A stretch of DNA of 64,000 nucleotides, from assembly GCA_016715905.1 (NCBI GenBank), contig JADJXI010000003.1:186001-250000 (forward strand), read 5' to 3'. This DNA comes from Sphingobacteriaceae bacterium (lineage in GTDB: Bacteria; Bacteroidota; Bacteroidia; B-17B0; Aurantibacillaceae). The position numbers were made by a program, and so were the translations under genes. Below are positions 55,535 through 63,499 of the stretch, one piece after another. Position 1 is the stretch's first letter. Each line of letters opens with the position of its first letter. Under the pieces are notes generated by a model. It was not told the origin of the DNA, searched no databases, and saw only the letters and a program-made list of their open reading frames with translations.

Positions 55535-55861
55535 ATGGCAACGACAGTTCAAAATTCAACTTATCACGCATCAGTTGTTTCAACATCTAAACTTGGAGTT
55601 TATTCTGCATTAATTGAGAAATTACATTTTAATTATTATGGCTTAATTAGTATGACCATATTAATTGGAAGTTGTCTTGGCGGCTTAACGGCAATGTTTA
55701 TTTTAAAAAATGATGCGGCGATATGGCAATTAGCCTTGTGTATGGCTGTGTCAATGACAAATAATGTAGCTGCAATTGGGCAAGCGCCTACCAAATGGGT
55801 TTTAAACTCATTTGTGATTGGAATACTTGTAAATACTTTACTTATTTTAATAAATATGTAA
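55535..55861 (+). CDS. Small predicted integral membrane protein
   Basis: 108 residues with three hydrophobic segments (LISMTILIGSCLGGLTAMFIL, WQLALCMAVSMTNNVAAIG, WVLNSFVIGILVNTLLILI) after a polar N-terminal 35 residues. I recognise no family. It is monocistronic, between a two-component operon and paaD. It has a Crp/Fnr-type promoter and its own terminator, suggesting high and regulated expression. Confidence 0.7.
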   Translation: MATTVQNSTYHASVVSTSKLGVYSALIEKLHFNYYGLISMTILIGSCLGGLTAMFILKNDAAIWQLALCMAVSMTNNVAAIGQAPTKWVLNSFVIGILVNTLLILINM

Positions 55862-55886
55862 AACATAGTGTTTTGTTTTAAGTTAG

Positions 55887-55913
55887 ACCGGCTTGAAAAA
55901 GTCGGTTTTTTTT
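55887..55913 (+). terminator. Terminator of the 55535 gene
   Basis: Six-pair stem ACCGGC / GTCGGT (one G-T pair) with a TTGAAAAA loop and a run of T. Confidence 0.75.
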
Positions 55914-56014
55914 GCTCAAAATTTGCGTTAAATAAAACTAATTACCTGAGATGTTTGGAAAATCAATTCAATAGTTCACCTTTTTTTTACATCTTTGAGT
56001 AAAGGGATTATCAA

Positions 56015-56491
56015 ATGAAAAATCTGGAGGACATAAGAGCACAAATAGAATCAATACCTGACCCCGAAATTCCGGTAATTTCTATTAGAGAACTTGGAAT
56101 TTTACGGAATATAACCTTTACAGATTCTGATTGCCATGTTACCATAACGCCTACTTATAATGGTTGTCCGGCAATGGGCATGATAGAAGATCAGATAAAA
56201 GAAATATTGAATAAGAACGGAATAACAAATTACAAAGTAGATTTAGTTTATACTCCTGCATGGACTACAGATTGGATAACAACCGAAGCCAAGGAAAAGC
56301 TGAGAGTATATGGCATTGCTCCACCAACTCATTCTTCTTGTTTAGTTAATTTCGAACAAGTTGATGTAGCTTGTCCCAGATGTAGTTCTCACCAAACATC
56401 ATTAATAAGCAAATTTGGTTCTACGGCTTGTAAAGCATTATATAAATGTAATAGTTGCGAAGAGCCTTTCGATCTTTTTAAATGTCATTGA
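56015..56491 (+). CDS. paaD: PaaD-like protein (phenylacetyl-CoA epoxidase maturation subunit type)
   Basis: 158 residues: a DUF59/MIP18-type domain (IPDPEIPVISIRELGILRNI, ITPTYNGCPAMGMIEDQI) and a C-terminal zinc-ribbon-like part (CPRCSSHQTSLISKFGSTACKALYKCNSCEEPF). This is the PaaD/PaaJ architecture, thought to help insert or repair metal centres of the PaaABCE oxygenase. No other paa gene is in the window. Instead the next genes encode thioredoxins (2 nt, then about 300 bp away), so it may act here as a general Fe-S/diiron assembly factor. Confidence 0.85.
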   Translation: MKNLEDIRAQIESIPDPEIPVISIRELGILRNITFTDSDCHVTITPTYNGCPAMGMIEDQIKEILNKNGITNYKVDLVYTPAWTTDWITTEAKEKLRVYGIAPPTHSSCLVNFEQVDVACPRCSSHQTSLISKFGSTACKALYKCNSCEEPFDLFKCH

Positions 56492-56492
56492 T

Positions 56493-56915
56493 ATGAAATG
56501 GAAAGTAATATTTGGATTAATTGCAGTTTCTGTATTGCTTTTTTATTCATTCAGTAATTATTCAGAATTGCATCAAGATGATGAAAAACCAATAACATTA
56601 TTGGAGTTCAATAAAAAAATTAAGGAATCTGAAAAAATTGTTTTGGTTTATTTTCATGCCTCCTGGTGTACCGTTTGTAAAAAGGTAAAGCCGGTGCTAG
56701 CTGAACTAGAAAATGAATTTTCTGAAAAAGTGGAAGTTTTTAGAATAGATACGGATAGAGATAAAGAAGTGGCTCATGAGTTTGATATTCATGCTTTGCC
56801 CGTAATGATGTTATATAATCATGCGAATCGTGAATGGATTCATGTTGGAATTATCAGCAAGGGCGATTTAAAACAAAAAATTGTGCCTTACACCTGGGAT
56901 AAGAAGAGTAAGTAA
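56493..56915 (+). CDS. Membrane-anchored thioredoxin-like protein
   Basis: 140 residues. An N-terminal anchor or uncleaved signal (WKVIFGLIAVSVLLFYSF) is followed by a thioredoxin domain with active site WCTVCKK, and the cis-Pro stretch HALPVMMLY. It would face the periplasm and handle disulfides there. I start it at 56493, the ATG after the paaD stop; the longer open frame overlaps paaD and is not credible. Confidence 0.85.
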   Translation: MKWKVIFGLIAVSVLLFYSFSNYSELHQDDEKPITLLEFNKKIKESEKIVLVYFHASWCTVCKKVKPVLAELENEFSEKVEVFRIDTDRDKEVAHEFDIHALPVMMLYNHANREWIHVGIISKGDLKQKIVPYTWDKKSK

Positions 56916-56987
56916 ACAATTGTTAATTTAAACTAAGGATTTGCATACCGGACTATTTGTTCCGATATTTGTAAATAAATTAATATA

Positions 56988-57194
56988 ATGCAGTATAAAA
57001 TCGGAAATAGAATAAGCATTGATTTAAAAAACTGGAGTCTATGGAGAATAGTTCGTGTAACTTTTTCCATAATTTTCATCATTGCCGGAATTATGCGTAG
57101 TGATACGATGTTAATTGTGGGTGGTTCGTTTTTGTTTGTTCATGGTATGTTAAGTATTTGCGAAAATTGTGCTGATGATTCTTGTGATACCTAA
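56988..57194 (+). CDS. Small DUF2892-like membrane protein with C-terminal cysteines
   Basis: 68 residues: one or two hydrophobic helices (LWRIVRVTFSIIFIIAGIM, TMLIVGGSFLFVHGMLSI) and a short tail CENCADDSCDT. The membrane part resembles the DUF2892 domain found in YgaP-like rhodanese proteins. The three Cys next to two thioredoxin genes suggest a thiol-based partner role, which is inference. trxA starts 10 nt after its stop. Confidence 0.75.
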   Translation: MQYKIGNRISIDLKNWSLWRIVRVTFSIIFIIAGIMRSDTMLIVGGSFLFVHGMLSICENCADDSCDT

Positions 57195-57204
57195 AAATTA
57201 AATT

Positions 57205-57498
57205 ATGTCAAAGTTTGAAGAAATAATAAACTCAGATAAACCGGTATTGGTTGATTTTTTTGCAGAATGGTGTGGGCCTTGTAAAACTATGGCACCTATT
57301 TTAAAGGAGGTAAAAGCCAAAATGGGAGAAGAGGTAAAAATTATCAAAATTGATACGGATAAAAATCCAACCGCTTCAGCTCAATTTCAAATTCGCTCTG
57401 TACCCACTTTAATTTTATTTAAAAATGGAAAGGAAGTTTGGAAACAATCGGGTGTTGTTCCGGCTCAACAACTCATCAATATTATTCGTGTTAATTAA
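57205..57498 (+). CDS. trxA: Thioredoxin
   Basis: Cytoplasmic thioredoxin, 97 residues. The classical active site is in FFAEWCGPCKTMAPIL, with RSVPTLILFKNGKEV carrying the cis-Pro. Cotranscribed with the DUF2892-like gene. It ends 488 bp before hmgA. Confidence 0.92.
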   Translation: MSKFEEIINSDKPVLVDFFAEWCGPCKTMAPILKEVKAKMGEEVKIIKIDTDKNPTASAQFQIRSVPTLILFKNGKEVWKQSGVVPAQQLINIIRVN

Positions 57499-57986
57499 AA
57501 ATTACATGGGATTTTTTCCCTAATCCTGACAATTATCATGTCTTTTAAGGCTAATTAAAATTAGCCAAACATCCTCACAAAAATCAATTCTTTTTCCAAA
57601 CGAGAGAGACTAATTCTTATGAAAAGTAATCTTTAGGGTTGGATTTTAAGTGTATTCATCAAGCTGTATCATTTTGGATATTTAGAACAATGAATTGTTA
57701 ATTTCCTTATTTTCTCCAATCTAAAAAAGTAAACGGCAAGTACCTAAGACTTAAAACCTCATAATCAGGAATAGTTTTATTGGGGGAATTATCTTCGCTT
57801 GTTAGACATTCAATAGAAAAAAACTAGACATGGGTTAAATTGAAACGAATTGGTTCATAAACAGATTTATATATATGGGGTTGTAATTATATAAAAAGAT
57901 AAATTAAAAGCTAATTTTTTGTTCTAGCCTGACTAAAATCATTTCAATAACAAATAAATCTCATGAAATTGGCTTAAAAAGTATTT
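57499..57986. other. Long gene-free stretch with regulatory-looking elements
   Basis: 488 bp with no supportable protein gene. It contains CTGACAATTATCAT (57526-57539), an 18-bp perfect inverted repeat GGCTAATTAAAATTAGCC (57549-57566) without a T-run, an AACAATGAATTGTT repeat, and CTGACTAAAATCAT (57930-57943), 43 bp before hmgA. The first site is about 450 bp from any downstream gene, so an unannotated RNA may start here. Confidence 0.5.
57930..57943 (+). promoter_or_regulatory. Crp/Fnr-like site before hmgA
   Basis: CTGACTAAAATCAT, core TGA-N6-TCA. The nearest -7-like sequence (TGAAATTG, ending 57971) is weak and 34.5 bp from the centre. Confidence 0.4.
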
Positions 57987-59165
57987 ATGCCGGTTTATCA
58001 AATTCAAGGTCACGTCCCCTCAAAACGACACGTTGTTTTTAGGAATAAGAATGGAGAACTTTATCACGAAGAATTATTCGGTACACAGGGTTTCTCCGGT
58101 ACATCATCATTAGTTTATCATCTGCATCCGCCTACCATGGTTAAAGCATTAGGTAAACCTTACTCTGTTAAACCTGAAGTGGCCATTGACGAAAATTTAA
58201 AAGCATTGAGTTTTATGGGCATGGAGGTAAAGCCGGAAAATGATTATCTCGAAAGCCGCAAAGTATTTTTCTTCAATGACGATATGCAAATTGGAATGGC
58301 CGCTCCGAAAAAAAGTATGGGTGAATATTTTTTTAAGAATGCCGATTCCGACGAAATGTTGTTTATTCATGCAGGTACGGGGCGATGTAAAACCATGTAC
58401 GGAACTGTTGATTTTGAATATGGCGATTATGTAATCATTCCGCGAGGTACAGTTTATCAGTTAGAATTTGATACGGCTGAAAATAAAATTTTATTTGTTG
58501 AATCGCATAGCCCTATACGTACGCCAAAGAGATATAGAAATGAATTCGGGCAATTACTTGAACATTCCCCATTTTGTGAACGCGATTTTAAGTTACCGCA
58601 CAGCTTCGAAACTCGTGATGAGCAAGGTGATTTTAAAATCATGATTAAAAAAAGAGGATTAATTTATCCTTATGTTTATGAAAATCATCCTTTCGATTTA
58701 ATTGGATGGGATGGTTATTCCTATCCATATGCTTTCTCCATATTTAATTTTGAACCTTTAACCGGACGGATTCATATGCCTCCGCCAATTCATCAACATT
58801 TTGAGGGAAATAATTGGGTGATTTGTTCTTTTTTACCTCGCTTATACGATTATCATCCAAATGCTATTCCGGCTCCTTATCATCACAGTAATATTGATGC
58901 GGATGAAATCTTGTATTATGTGGATGGAGATTTTATGAGTAGAAATAATATTAAAGCAGGTCAATTTACATTACATCCGGGTGGAATTCCTCACGGCCCT
59001 CACCCGGGCGCTATAGAAAGAAGCATAGGAAAAAAGGAAACAAAAGAATTAGCTGTAATGATTGATCCGTTCAATCCGGTTAAAATAACAACCGAAGCAA
59101 TGAAGTGTGAGGTAAAAGATTATTATAAATCCTGGATGAGTAAACCACAATTAACACATGAATAA
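57987..59165 (+). CDS. hmgA: Homogentisate 1,2-dioxygenase
   Basis: Opens the homogentisate ring to maleylacetoacetate in tyrosine/phenylalanine breakdown, using non-haem Fe(II). 392 residues, the compact cupin form common in Bacteroidota: YQIQGHVPSKRHVVF at the start, DYVIIPRGTVYQLEF, PIHQHFEGNNWVICSFLPRLYDYHP, and the iron-site region around NIDADEILYYVDGDF with HPGGIPHGPHPG. Its stop overlaps the hpd start by 8 nt. Maleylacetoacetate isomerase and fumarylacetoacetase are not in the window. Confidence 0.92.
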   Translation: MPVYQIQGHVPSKRHVVFRNKNGELYHEELFGTQGFSGTSSLVYHLHPPTMVKALGKPYSVKPEVAIDENLKALSFMGMEVKPENDYLESRKVFFFNDDMQIGMAAPKKSMGEYFFKNADSDEMLFIHAGTGRCKTMYGTVDFEYGDYVIIPRGTVYQLEFDTAENKILFVESHSPIRTPKRYRNEFGQLLEHSPFCERDFKLPHSFETRDEQGDFKIMIKKRGLIYPYVYENHPFDLIGWDGYSYPYAFSIFNFEPLTGRIHMPPPIHQHFEGNNWVICSFLPRLYDYHPNAIPAPYHHSNIDADEILYYVDGDFMSRNNIKAGQFTLHPGGIPHGPHPGAIERSIGKKETKELAVMIDPFNPVKITTEAMKCEVKDYYKSWMSKPQLTHE

Positions 59166-60324
59166 TATGGAAACAAAAGATTTAACACAAGTAAAAAATT
59201 TCGATTACTCCGGTGCTAAAGTTTTTGAAAAAGCGCAAGATTTTCTTCCGATAAACGGCACAGATTATGTAGAGCTGTATGTCGGAAATGCAAAGCAAGC
59301 CGCTCACTTTTATAAAACGGCAATGGGTTTTCAGGAATTGGCTTATGCCGGATTAGAAACCGGAAGCAGAGATCGTGTGTCGTATGTATTAGTGCAAGAT
59401 AAAATTCGATTGGTGTTAACTTCTCCATTTGATCCGGAAAGTGCTATTTCTCATCACATTCGCAAACATGGTGATGGTGTTAAAGTAATTGCACTATGGG
59501 TTGATGATGCGCGTAAAGCCTATGCCGAAACTATGAAAAGAGGCGCAAAATCTTATTTGGAACCGGAATCCATAAAAGATAAGGATGGAGAAATCGTACG
59601 TTCAGGTATTCATACCTATGGAGAAACAGTACATGTTTTTGTAGAGCGCAAAAATTATAAAGGCGTATTTATGCCCGGATTTGTAAAATGGGAAACCGAA
59701 TATCATCCCGGCAAAACCGGATTAAAATATATTGATCACATGGTGGGTAATGTTGAATTAGGCGCAATGAATACCTGGTCTAAATTTTATGAAGAAACCA
59801 TGGGATTTGCGAACCTCATTACGTTTGATGATAAAGATATTTCAACGGAATACACCGCATTAATGAGTAAGGTAATGACTAATGGTAACGGAAGAATAAA
59901 ATTTCCGATTAACGAACCGGCGAAAGGAAAAAAGAAATCTCAGGTTGAAGAATACCTTGATTTTTATAAGGGTCCGGGTTGTCAACACATTGCCGTAGCA
60001 ACGGATGATATTGTTTTTACAGTTTCTGAAATGCGAAAGCGCGGCGTTGATTTTTTATATGTGCCGGGATCTTATTATGATACGGTTAAAGATAGAGTAG
60101 GTATTATAGAAGAGGATATGGAAGTTTTAAAAAAATGGGGCATTATGGTTGATCGGGATGAGGAAGGTTATTTGTTGCAGATTTTTACAAAACCGGTAGA
60201 AGATCGGCCAACATTATTTTTTGAAATAATACAGCGCAAAGGGGCCATGTCATTCGGTAAAGGAAATTTTCAGGCCTTGTTTGAAAGTATAGAAGCAGAA
60301 CAGGCCAAAAGAGGAACTTTATAA
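59158..60324 (+). CDS. hpd: 4-hydroxyphenylpyruvate dioxygenase
   Basis: Makes homogentisate from 4-hydroxyphenylpyruvate, directly feeding hmgA. 388 residues, two vicinal-oxygen-chelate halves. The iron ligands are the His in LKYIDHMVGN, the His in GCQHIAVATDD and the Glu in LFFEIIQRKG. The C-terminal GNFQALFESIEAEQAKRG is the family signature. An ATG 9 nt downstream (59167) is an alternative start that avoids the hmgA overlap. The next gene starts 8 nt after the stop, so the operon may extend. Confidence 0.95.
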   Translation: MNNMETKDLTQVKNFDYSGAKVFEKAQDFLPINGTDYVELYVGNAKQAAHFYKTAMGFQELAYAGLETGSRDRVSYVLVQDKIRLVLTSPFDPESAISHHIRKHGDGVKVIALWVDDARKAYAETMKRGAKSYLEPESIKDKDGEIVRSGIHTYGETVHVFVERKNYKGVFMPGFVKWETEYHPGKTGLKYIDHMVGNVELGAMNTWSKFYEETMGFANLITFDDKDISTEYTALMSKVMTNGNGRIKFPINEPAKGKKKSQVEEYLDFYKGPGCQHIAVATDDIVFTVSEMRKRGVDFLYVPGSYYDTVKDRVGIIEEDMEVLKKWGIMVDRDEEGYLLQIFTKPVEDRPTLFFEIIQRKGAMSFGKGNFQALFESIEAEQAKRGTL

Positions 60325-60332
60325 TTAAAACT

Positions 60333-61709
60333 ATGTATATAGAGCAAATTTATACCAATTGCCTTTCTCAAGCAGCATATTATGTTGAATCGGATGGCGA
60401 AGCAGTTGTTATTGATCCATTACGTGACCCACAACCGTATTTAGATCTGGCGAAAAAGCGAAATAGCAGAATAAAATATGTTTTTGAAACGCATTTTCAT
60501 GCTGATTTTGTTTCAGGACACCTTGATCTGTCTAGGAAAACAGGAGCTGTAATTGTATTTGGTCCTAATGCCAAGCCGGCATACCAAGCTTTAATTGCAT
60601 TTGATGGTGAAGAATTTACATTAGGCAGTATAATAATAAAGGTAATTCATACACCCGGCCACACTTTAGAGTCGTCATGTTTTTTAGTGATTGATGAATC
60701 CGGAAAAGAAAACGCAATTTTTACCGGCGATACTTTATTTGTTGGTGACGTGGGCCGACCTGATTTATTAAGCGGAAACTTAGATAAAACTACTTTAACG
60801 GAAATGCTTTTCGATTCATTAAAGTTCAAAATAAAAACTTTACCGGCGGATGTGATTGTTTATCCAGGACACGGTGCGGGTTCGGCTTGCGGTAAAAATT
60901 TAGGTAAAGAAACTTCAACTACAATTGGCGAGCAAATGGAAAAAAATTATGCGTTAAAGGAAACGAATAAAGATGCATTTGTTCAGGCTGTTACCAGCGG
61001 GTTGTCTAAACCACCGGCTTACTTTTTTAAAGATGCATCCATTAATATTAACGGCTATGAAAGTATTGATAAGGTAATTAAATCCGCAGCAACTGAACTA
61101 AATCCAGAAATGTTATTAAATGAGGTAAAAAACGGTTGTGTAATATTGGATACCAGAGATGCAGAAGAGTTTGCCGAAAAGTTTATTCCGGGCTCTATTA
61201 ATATTGGATTAAATGGTCAATTTGCCAATTGGGTTGGAACATTATTAGAATTTAATGCTCCGGTTATATTAGTCACTGAAATAGGGAAGGAGAAAGAATC
61301 TGCGATGCGCTTATCACGTATTGGTTACGATAATATTAAAGGATTTTTAAAAGAGGGTATAGAATCCTGGGTGAAAGCCGGGCATAGTTGCGACTCCATA
61401 CAATCCATCACTTATGAAAAGTATTGTAATGATTCACAAGTGGTTGATTTTTTAGTGTTGGATGTACGGATGGACAATGAACGAAATGAAATGCAATTCC
61501 CGAATTCTTTAAATATTCCATTGCAAGTTTTCCAAGAAACAATTTCTTCACTTGATCGGTTTAAACCTGTGTTTGTTTATTGCGCCGGAGGTTACAGGTC
61601 AATGATGGCCGCCAGTTTATTAAAGAAAAATAATTTTGGCATTGTGTGTAATCTTAAAGGGGGAATAAATGCCTATAAGGATAAAGCACCGGAATTAATG
61701 TTTCGTTAA
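60333..61709 (+). CDS. Persulfide-dioxygenase-like metallo-beta-lactamase with two rhodanese domains
   Basis: 458 residues. The MBL domain (1-240) has the iron/zinc motif ETHFHADFVSGHLDL, HTPGHTLESS and FTGDTLFVGDVGRPDL, as in ETHE1/PDO-like enzymes that oxidise glutathione persulfide. Two rhodanese domains follow. The first (VILDTRDAEEFAEKFIPGSINI) has no catalytic Cys. The second has VYCAGGYRS, an intact loop. Predicted role: sulfide or persulfide detoxification. It follows hpd by 8 nt, an odd partner unless the operon responds to a shared redox signal. Confidence 0.88.
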   Translation: MYIEQIYTNCLSQAAYYVESDGEAVVIDPLRDPQPYLDLAKKRNSRIKYVFETHFHADFVSGHLDLSRKTGAVIVFGPNAKPAYQALIAFDGEEFTLGSIIIKVIHTPGHTLESSCFLVIDESGKENAIFTGDTLFVGDVGRPDLLSGNLDKTTLTEMLFDSLKFKIKTLPADVIVYPGHGAGSACGKNLGKETSTTIGEQMEKNYALKETNKDAFVQAVTSGLSKPPAYFFKDASININGYESIDKVIKSAATELNPEMLLNEVKNGCVILDTRDAEEFAEKFIPGSINIGLNGQFANWVGTLLEFNAPVILVTEIGKEKESAMRLSRIGYDNIKGFLKEGIESWVKAGHSCDSIQSITYEKYCNDSQVVDFLVLDVRMDNERNEMQFPNSLNIPLQVFQETISSLDRFKPVFVYCAGGYRSMMAASLLKKNNFGIVCNLKGGINAYKDKAPELMFR

Positions 61710-61758
61710 AAGTGATTTTTTCTTCATGTTTAATTAGTGTTAAAGAAAGCAAATTATT

Positions 61759-62370
61759 CTAATCTTTAGCTGTTATTATATCTGATATGAATTGGCAAAA
61801 ATCGGATTGAATTGAAACTCCTTTATCTTGCGCATACCAATGATGTAGTTCTTTTACAAAATCTGCATGATTAATGTTGGGATTTGCTTTTTTAAACTCA
61901 TTTACACGTTTGGTAATAGCTGCAGGTCTTGGCCCCCAATCTGCAACAACTTTTCCTTTTAATTCATCAAAGCAAATTAATTTGGGTATAGATCTAGAGC
62001 CCTGTGTTGTATACTTATCCATTATTTCACTATTCTCATCCCGCAATATTATTTGAAGCGAAATGTTGGCATTCAACTCAGCAATTTTCGCAATAATAGG
62101 CAAATTTTGCGCGCTATCTCCACACCATGTTTCCGAAATAATTAACCAATTCCATTTTATCTTTGATAACTTCGAAACTGTATTTTTTAATTCATCATTT
62201 ATTTGAGTTAACTTATATATTCTATTCATTCTCGTGGCGTTAAGTTTTGTCGCCTCAATTCTTTCAATGGTTTGTTCCGTTCCTGTAGTTTTTCCAAGTT
62301 CGGAACAATCCAATACCAATTGATGATATTCTTGGTAAGAATATATTTTTGTTTTAACTGAAATAGCCAT
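61759..62370 (-). CDS. Thioredoxin-fold protein with CxxS site
   Basis: 203 residues from the ATG at 62370 (MAISVKTKIYS); 24 in-frame codons upstream are unlikely. Thioredoxin-like fold with WLIISETWCGDSAQNLPII, where the second Cys is Ser, and SRSIPKLICFD with the cis-Pro. The C-terminal extension (FVKELHHWYAQDKG) is typical of the bacterial thioredoxin_9-like group. A monothiol site suggests an isomerase- or glutaredoxin-like role. Cytoplasmic. Confidence 0.82.
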   Translation of the reverse strand: MAISVKTKIYSYQEYHQLVLDCSELGKTTGTEQTIERIEATKLNATRMNRIYKLTQINDELKNTVSKLSKIKWNWLIISETWCGDSAQNLPIIAKIAELNANISLQIILRDENSEIMDKYTTQGSRSIPKLICFDELKGKVVADWGPRPAAITKRVNEFKKANPNINHADFVKELHHWYAQDKGVSIQSDFCQFISDIITAKD

Positions 62371-62490
62371 ATGTTTTGTATAGTGTAAAGTAAGGGAAGT
62401 TTTTAACAAAAAAATATGATTTAAAACAGAAATACAAGTCAAGGTTTTTATTATTTCTACTGCGTTACTATATACAATTGCAATATTGAG

Positions 62491-62536
62491 ATATGAGTTT
62501 AATCATATAATAGTTTTAATATTTGAACTAATATTG
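62491..62536 (+). promoter_or_regulatory. Crp/Fnr-type promoter of ric
   Basis: ATATGAGTTTAATCATAT (62491-62508, centre 62499.5) and a -7-like TAATATTG ending at 62536 (one mismatch to TAnnTTTG). Spacing is 36.5 bp, as for hsp20, the coiled-coil gene and the 55535 gene. Confidence 0.6.
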
Positions 62537-62595
62537 TATAAAAGAAATAAGAGGTTAGATCAGATTGGTTTTCCCTCAATTAAAAAATAATTATC

Positions 62596-63327
62596 ATGGA
62601 AAATAGTATAGACACTCCAACCATTGGAGAGATTGTAAAAGAAGATTTTAGAAAAGCTGAAGTGTTTAAAAAGTATGGTTTAGATTTTTGCTGTGGCGGA
62701 AAAAAATCAATAGCCAAAGCATGTTCAGAAAAAGGAATTGATGCAATTGCTCTTGAAAAGGATTTAAAGGCGATTGACGAATCACCAAATAATTTAGCAT
62801 CTCAGAATTTTGATACATGGGAATTGGATTTTTTGGCGGATTATATTTTAAATACGCATCATAAGTACGTTACTCAGGCCCATACAATTTTATTTGAATA
62901 TACTCAAAAGGTAGCGAGAGTACATGGTGACAGACATCCGGAACTTGTTGAAATTGCGGACACCTTTATGGAAATTATGCATGAATTAAATAGCCATATG
63001 ATGAAGGAGGAAAATATTTTATTTCCATACATTAAAAGTTTAGCTATATCAAAGCGTCAAAAACTCGAAGTTACTGTGCCGGGATTTGGTTCTGTACAAA
63101 ATCCAATAAACATGATGGAACATGAACATGATTCTGCTGGGAGATTAATGGAAAAAATTAAAGAGCTTAGCAATAACTTTACTCCGCCGTCTACTGCTTG
63201 TAATACTTACCGTGTATCGTTTGCTAAATTGCAAGAGTATCAGGATGATCTACATCAACACATTCATTTGGAAAATAATATTTTATTTCCAAAAGCAATT
63301 GCACTCGAAAAGGAACTACTAGGATAA
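62596..63327 (+). CDS. ric: Iron-sulfur cluster repair di-iron protein (Ric/ScdA/YtfE)
   Basis: Restores Fe-S clusters damaged by nitric oxide or oxidants. 243 residues: an N-terminal ScdA_N domain (TIGEIVKEDFRKAEVFKKYGLDFCCGGKKS) and a hemerythrin-like four-helix domain with di-iron ligands in YILNTHHKYV, MHELNSHMMKEENILFPYI, MEHEHDSAGRLM and LHQHIHLENNILFPKAI. Ric genes are often controlled by NO- or redox-sensing Crp/Fnr proteins, which agrees with the site upstream. In some species the symbol is scdA or ytfE. Confidence 0.94.
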   Translation: MENSIDTPTIGEIVKEDFRKAEVFKKYGLDFCCGGKKSIAKACSEKGIDAIALEKDLKAIDESPNNLASQNFDTWELDFLADYILNTHHKYVTQAHTILFEYTQKVARVHGDRHPELVEIADTFMEIMHELNSHMMKEENILFPYIKSLAISKRQKLEVTVPGFGSVQNPINMMEHEHDSAGRLMEKIKELSNNFTPPSTACNTYRVSFAKLQEYQDDLHQHIHLENNILFPKAIALEKELLG

Positions 63328-63499
63328 TAGAATCAACTAAACTGTTGCGATTTTTGGTTATCCTTGTAAAGAGTAAATTCAAATTAAAATTATTGAGGAA
63401 TTATTGTCTTTAAAAGTGTAACTCTCTTGAATAGATGGTTTGGTAAGTCTTATTTCCTGTTTTTAAAATATGAACTTAATTTGTAGAAATATTTAACCA

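Noticed and set aside
56415..56492. Upstream extension of the membrane thioredoxin gene
   Set aside because: It overlaps the well-conserved Cys-rich end of paaD in another frame.
57508..57520. GGGA ... TCCC hairpin after trxA as terminator
   Set aside because: The stem is only 4 bp and has no T-run after it.
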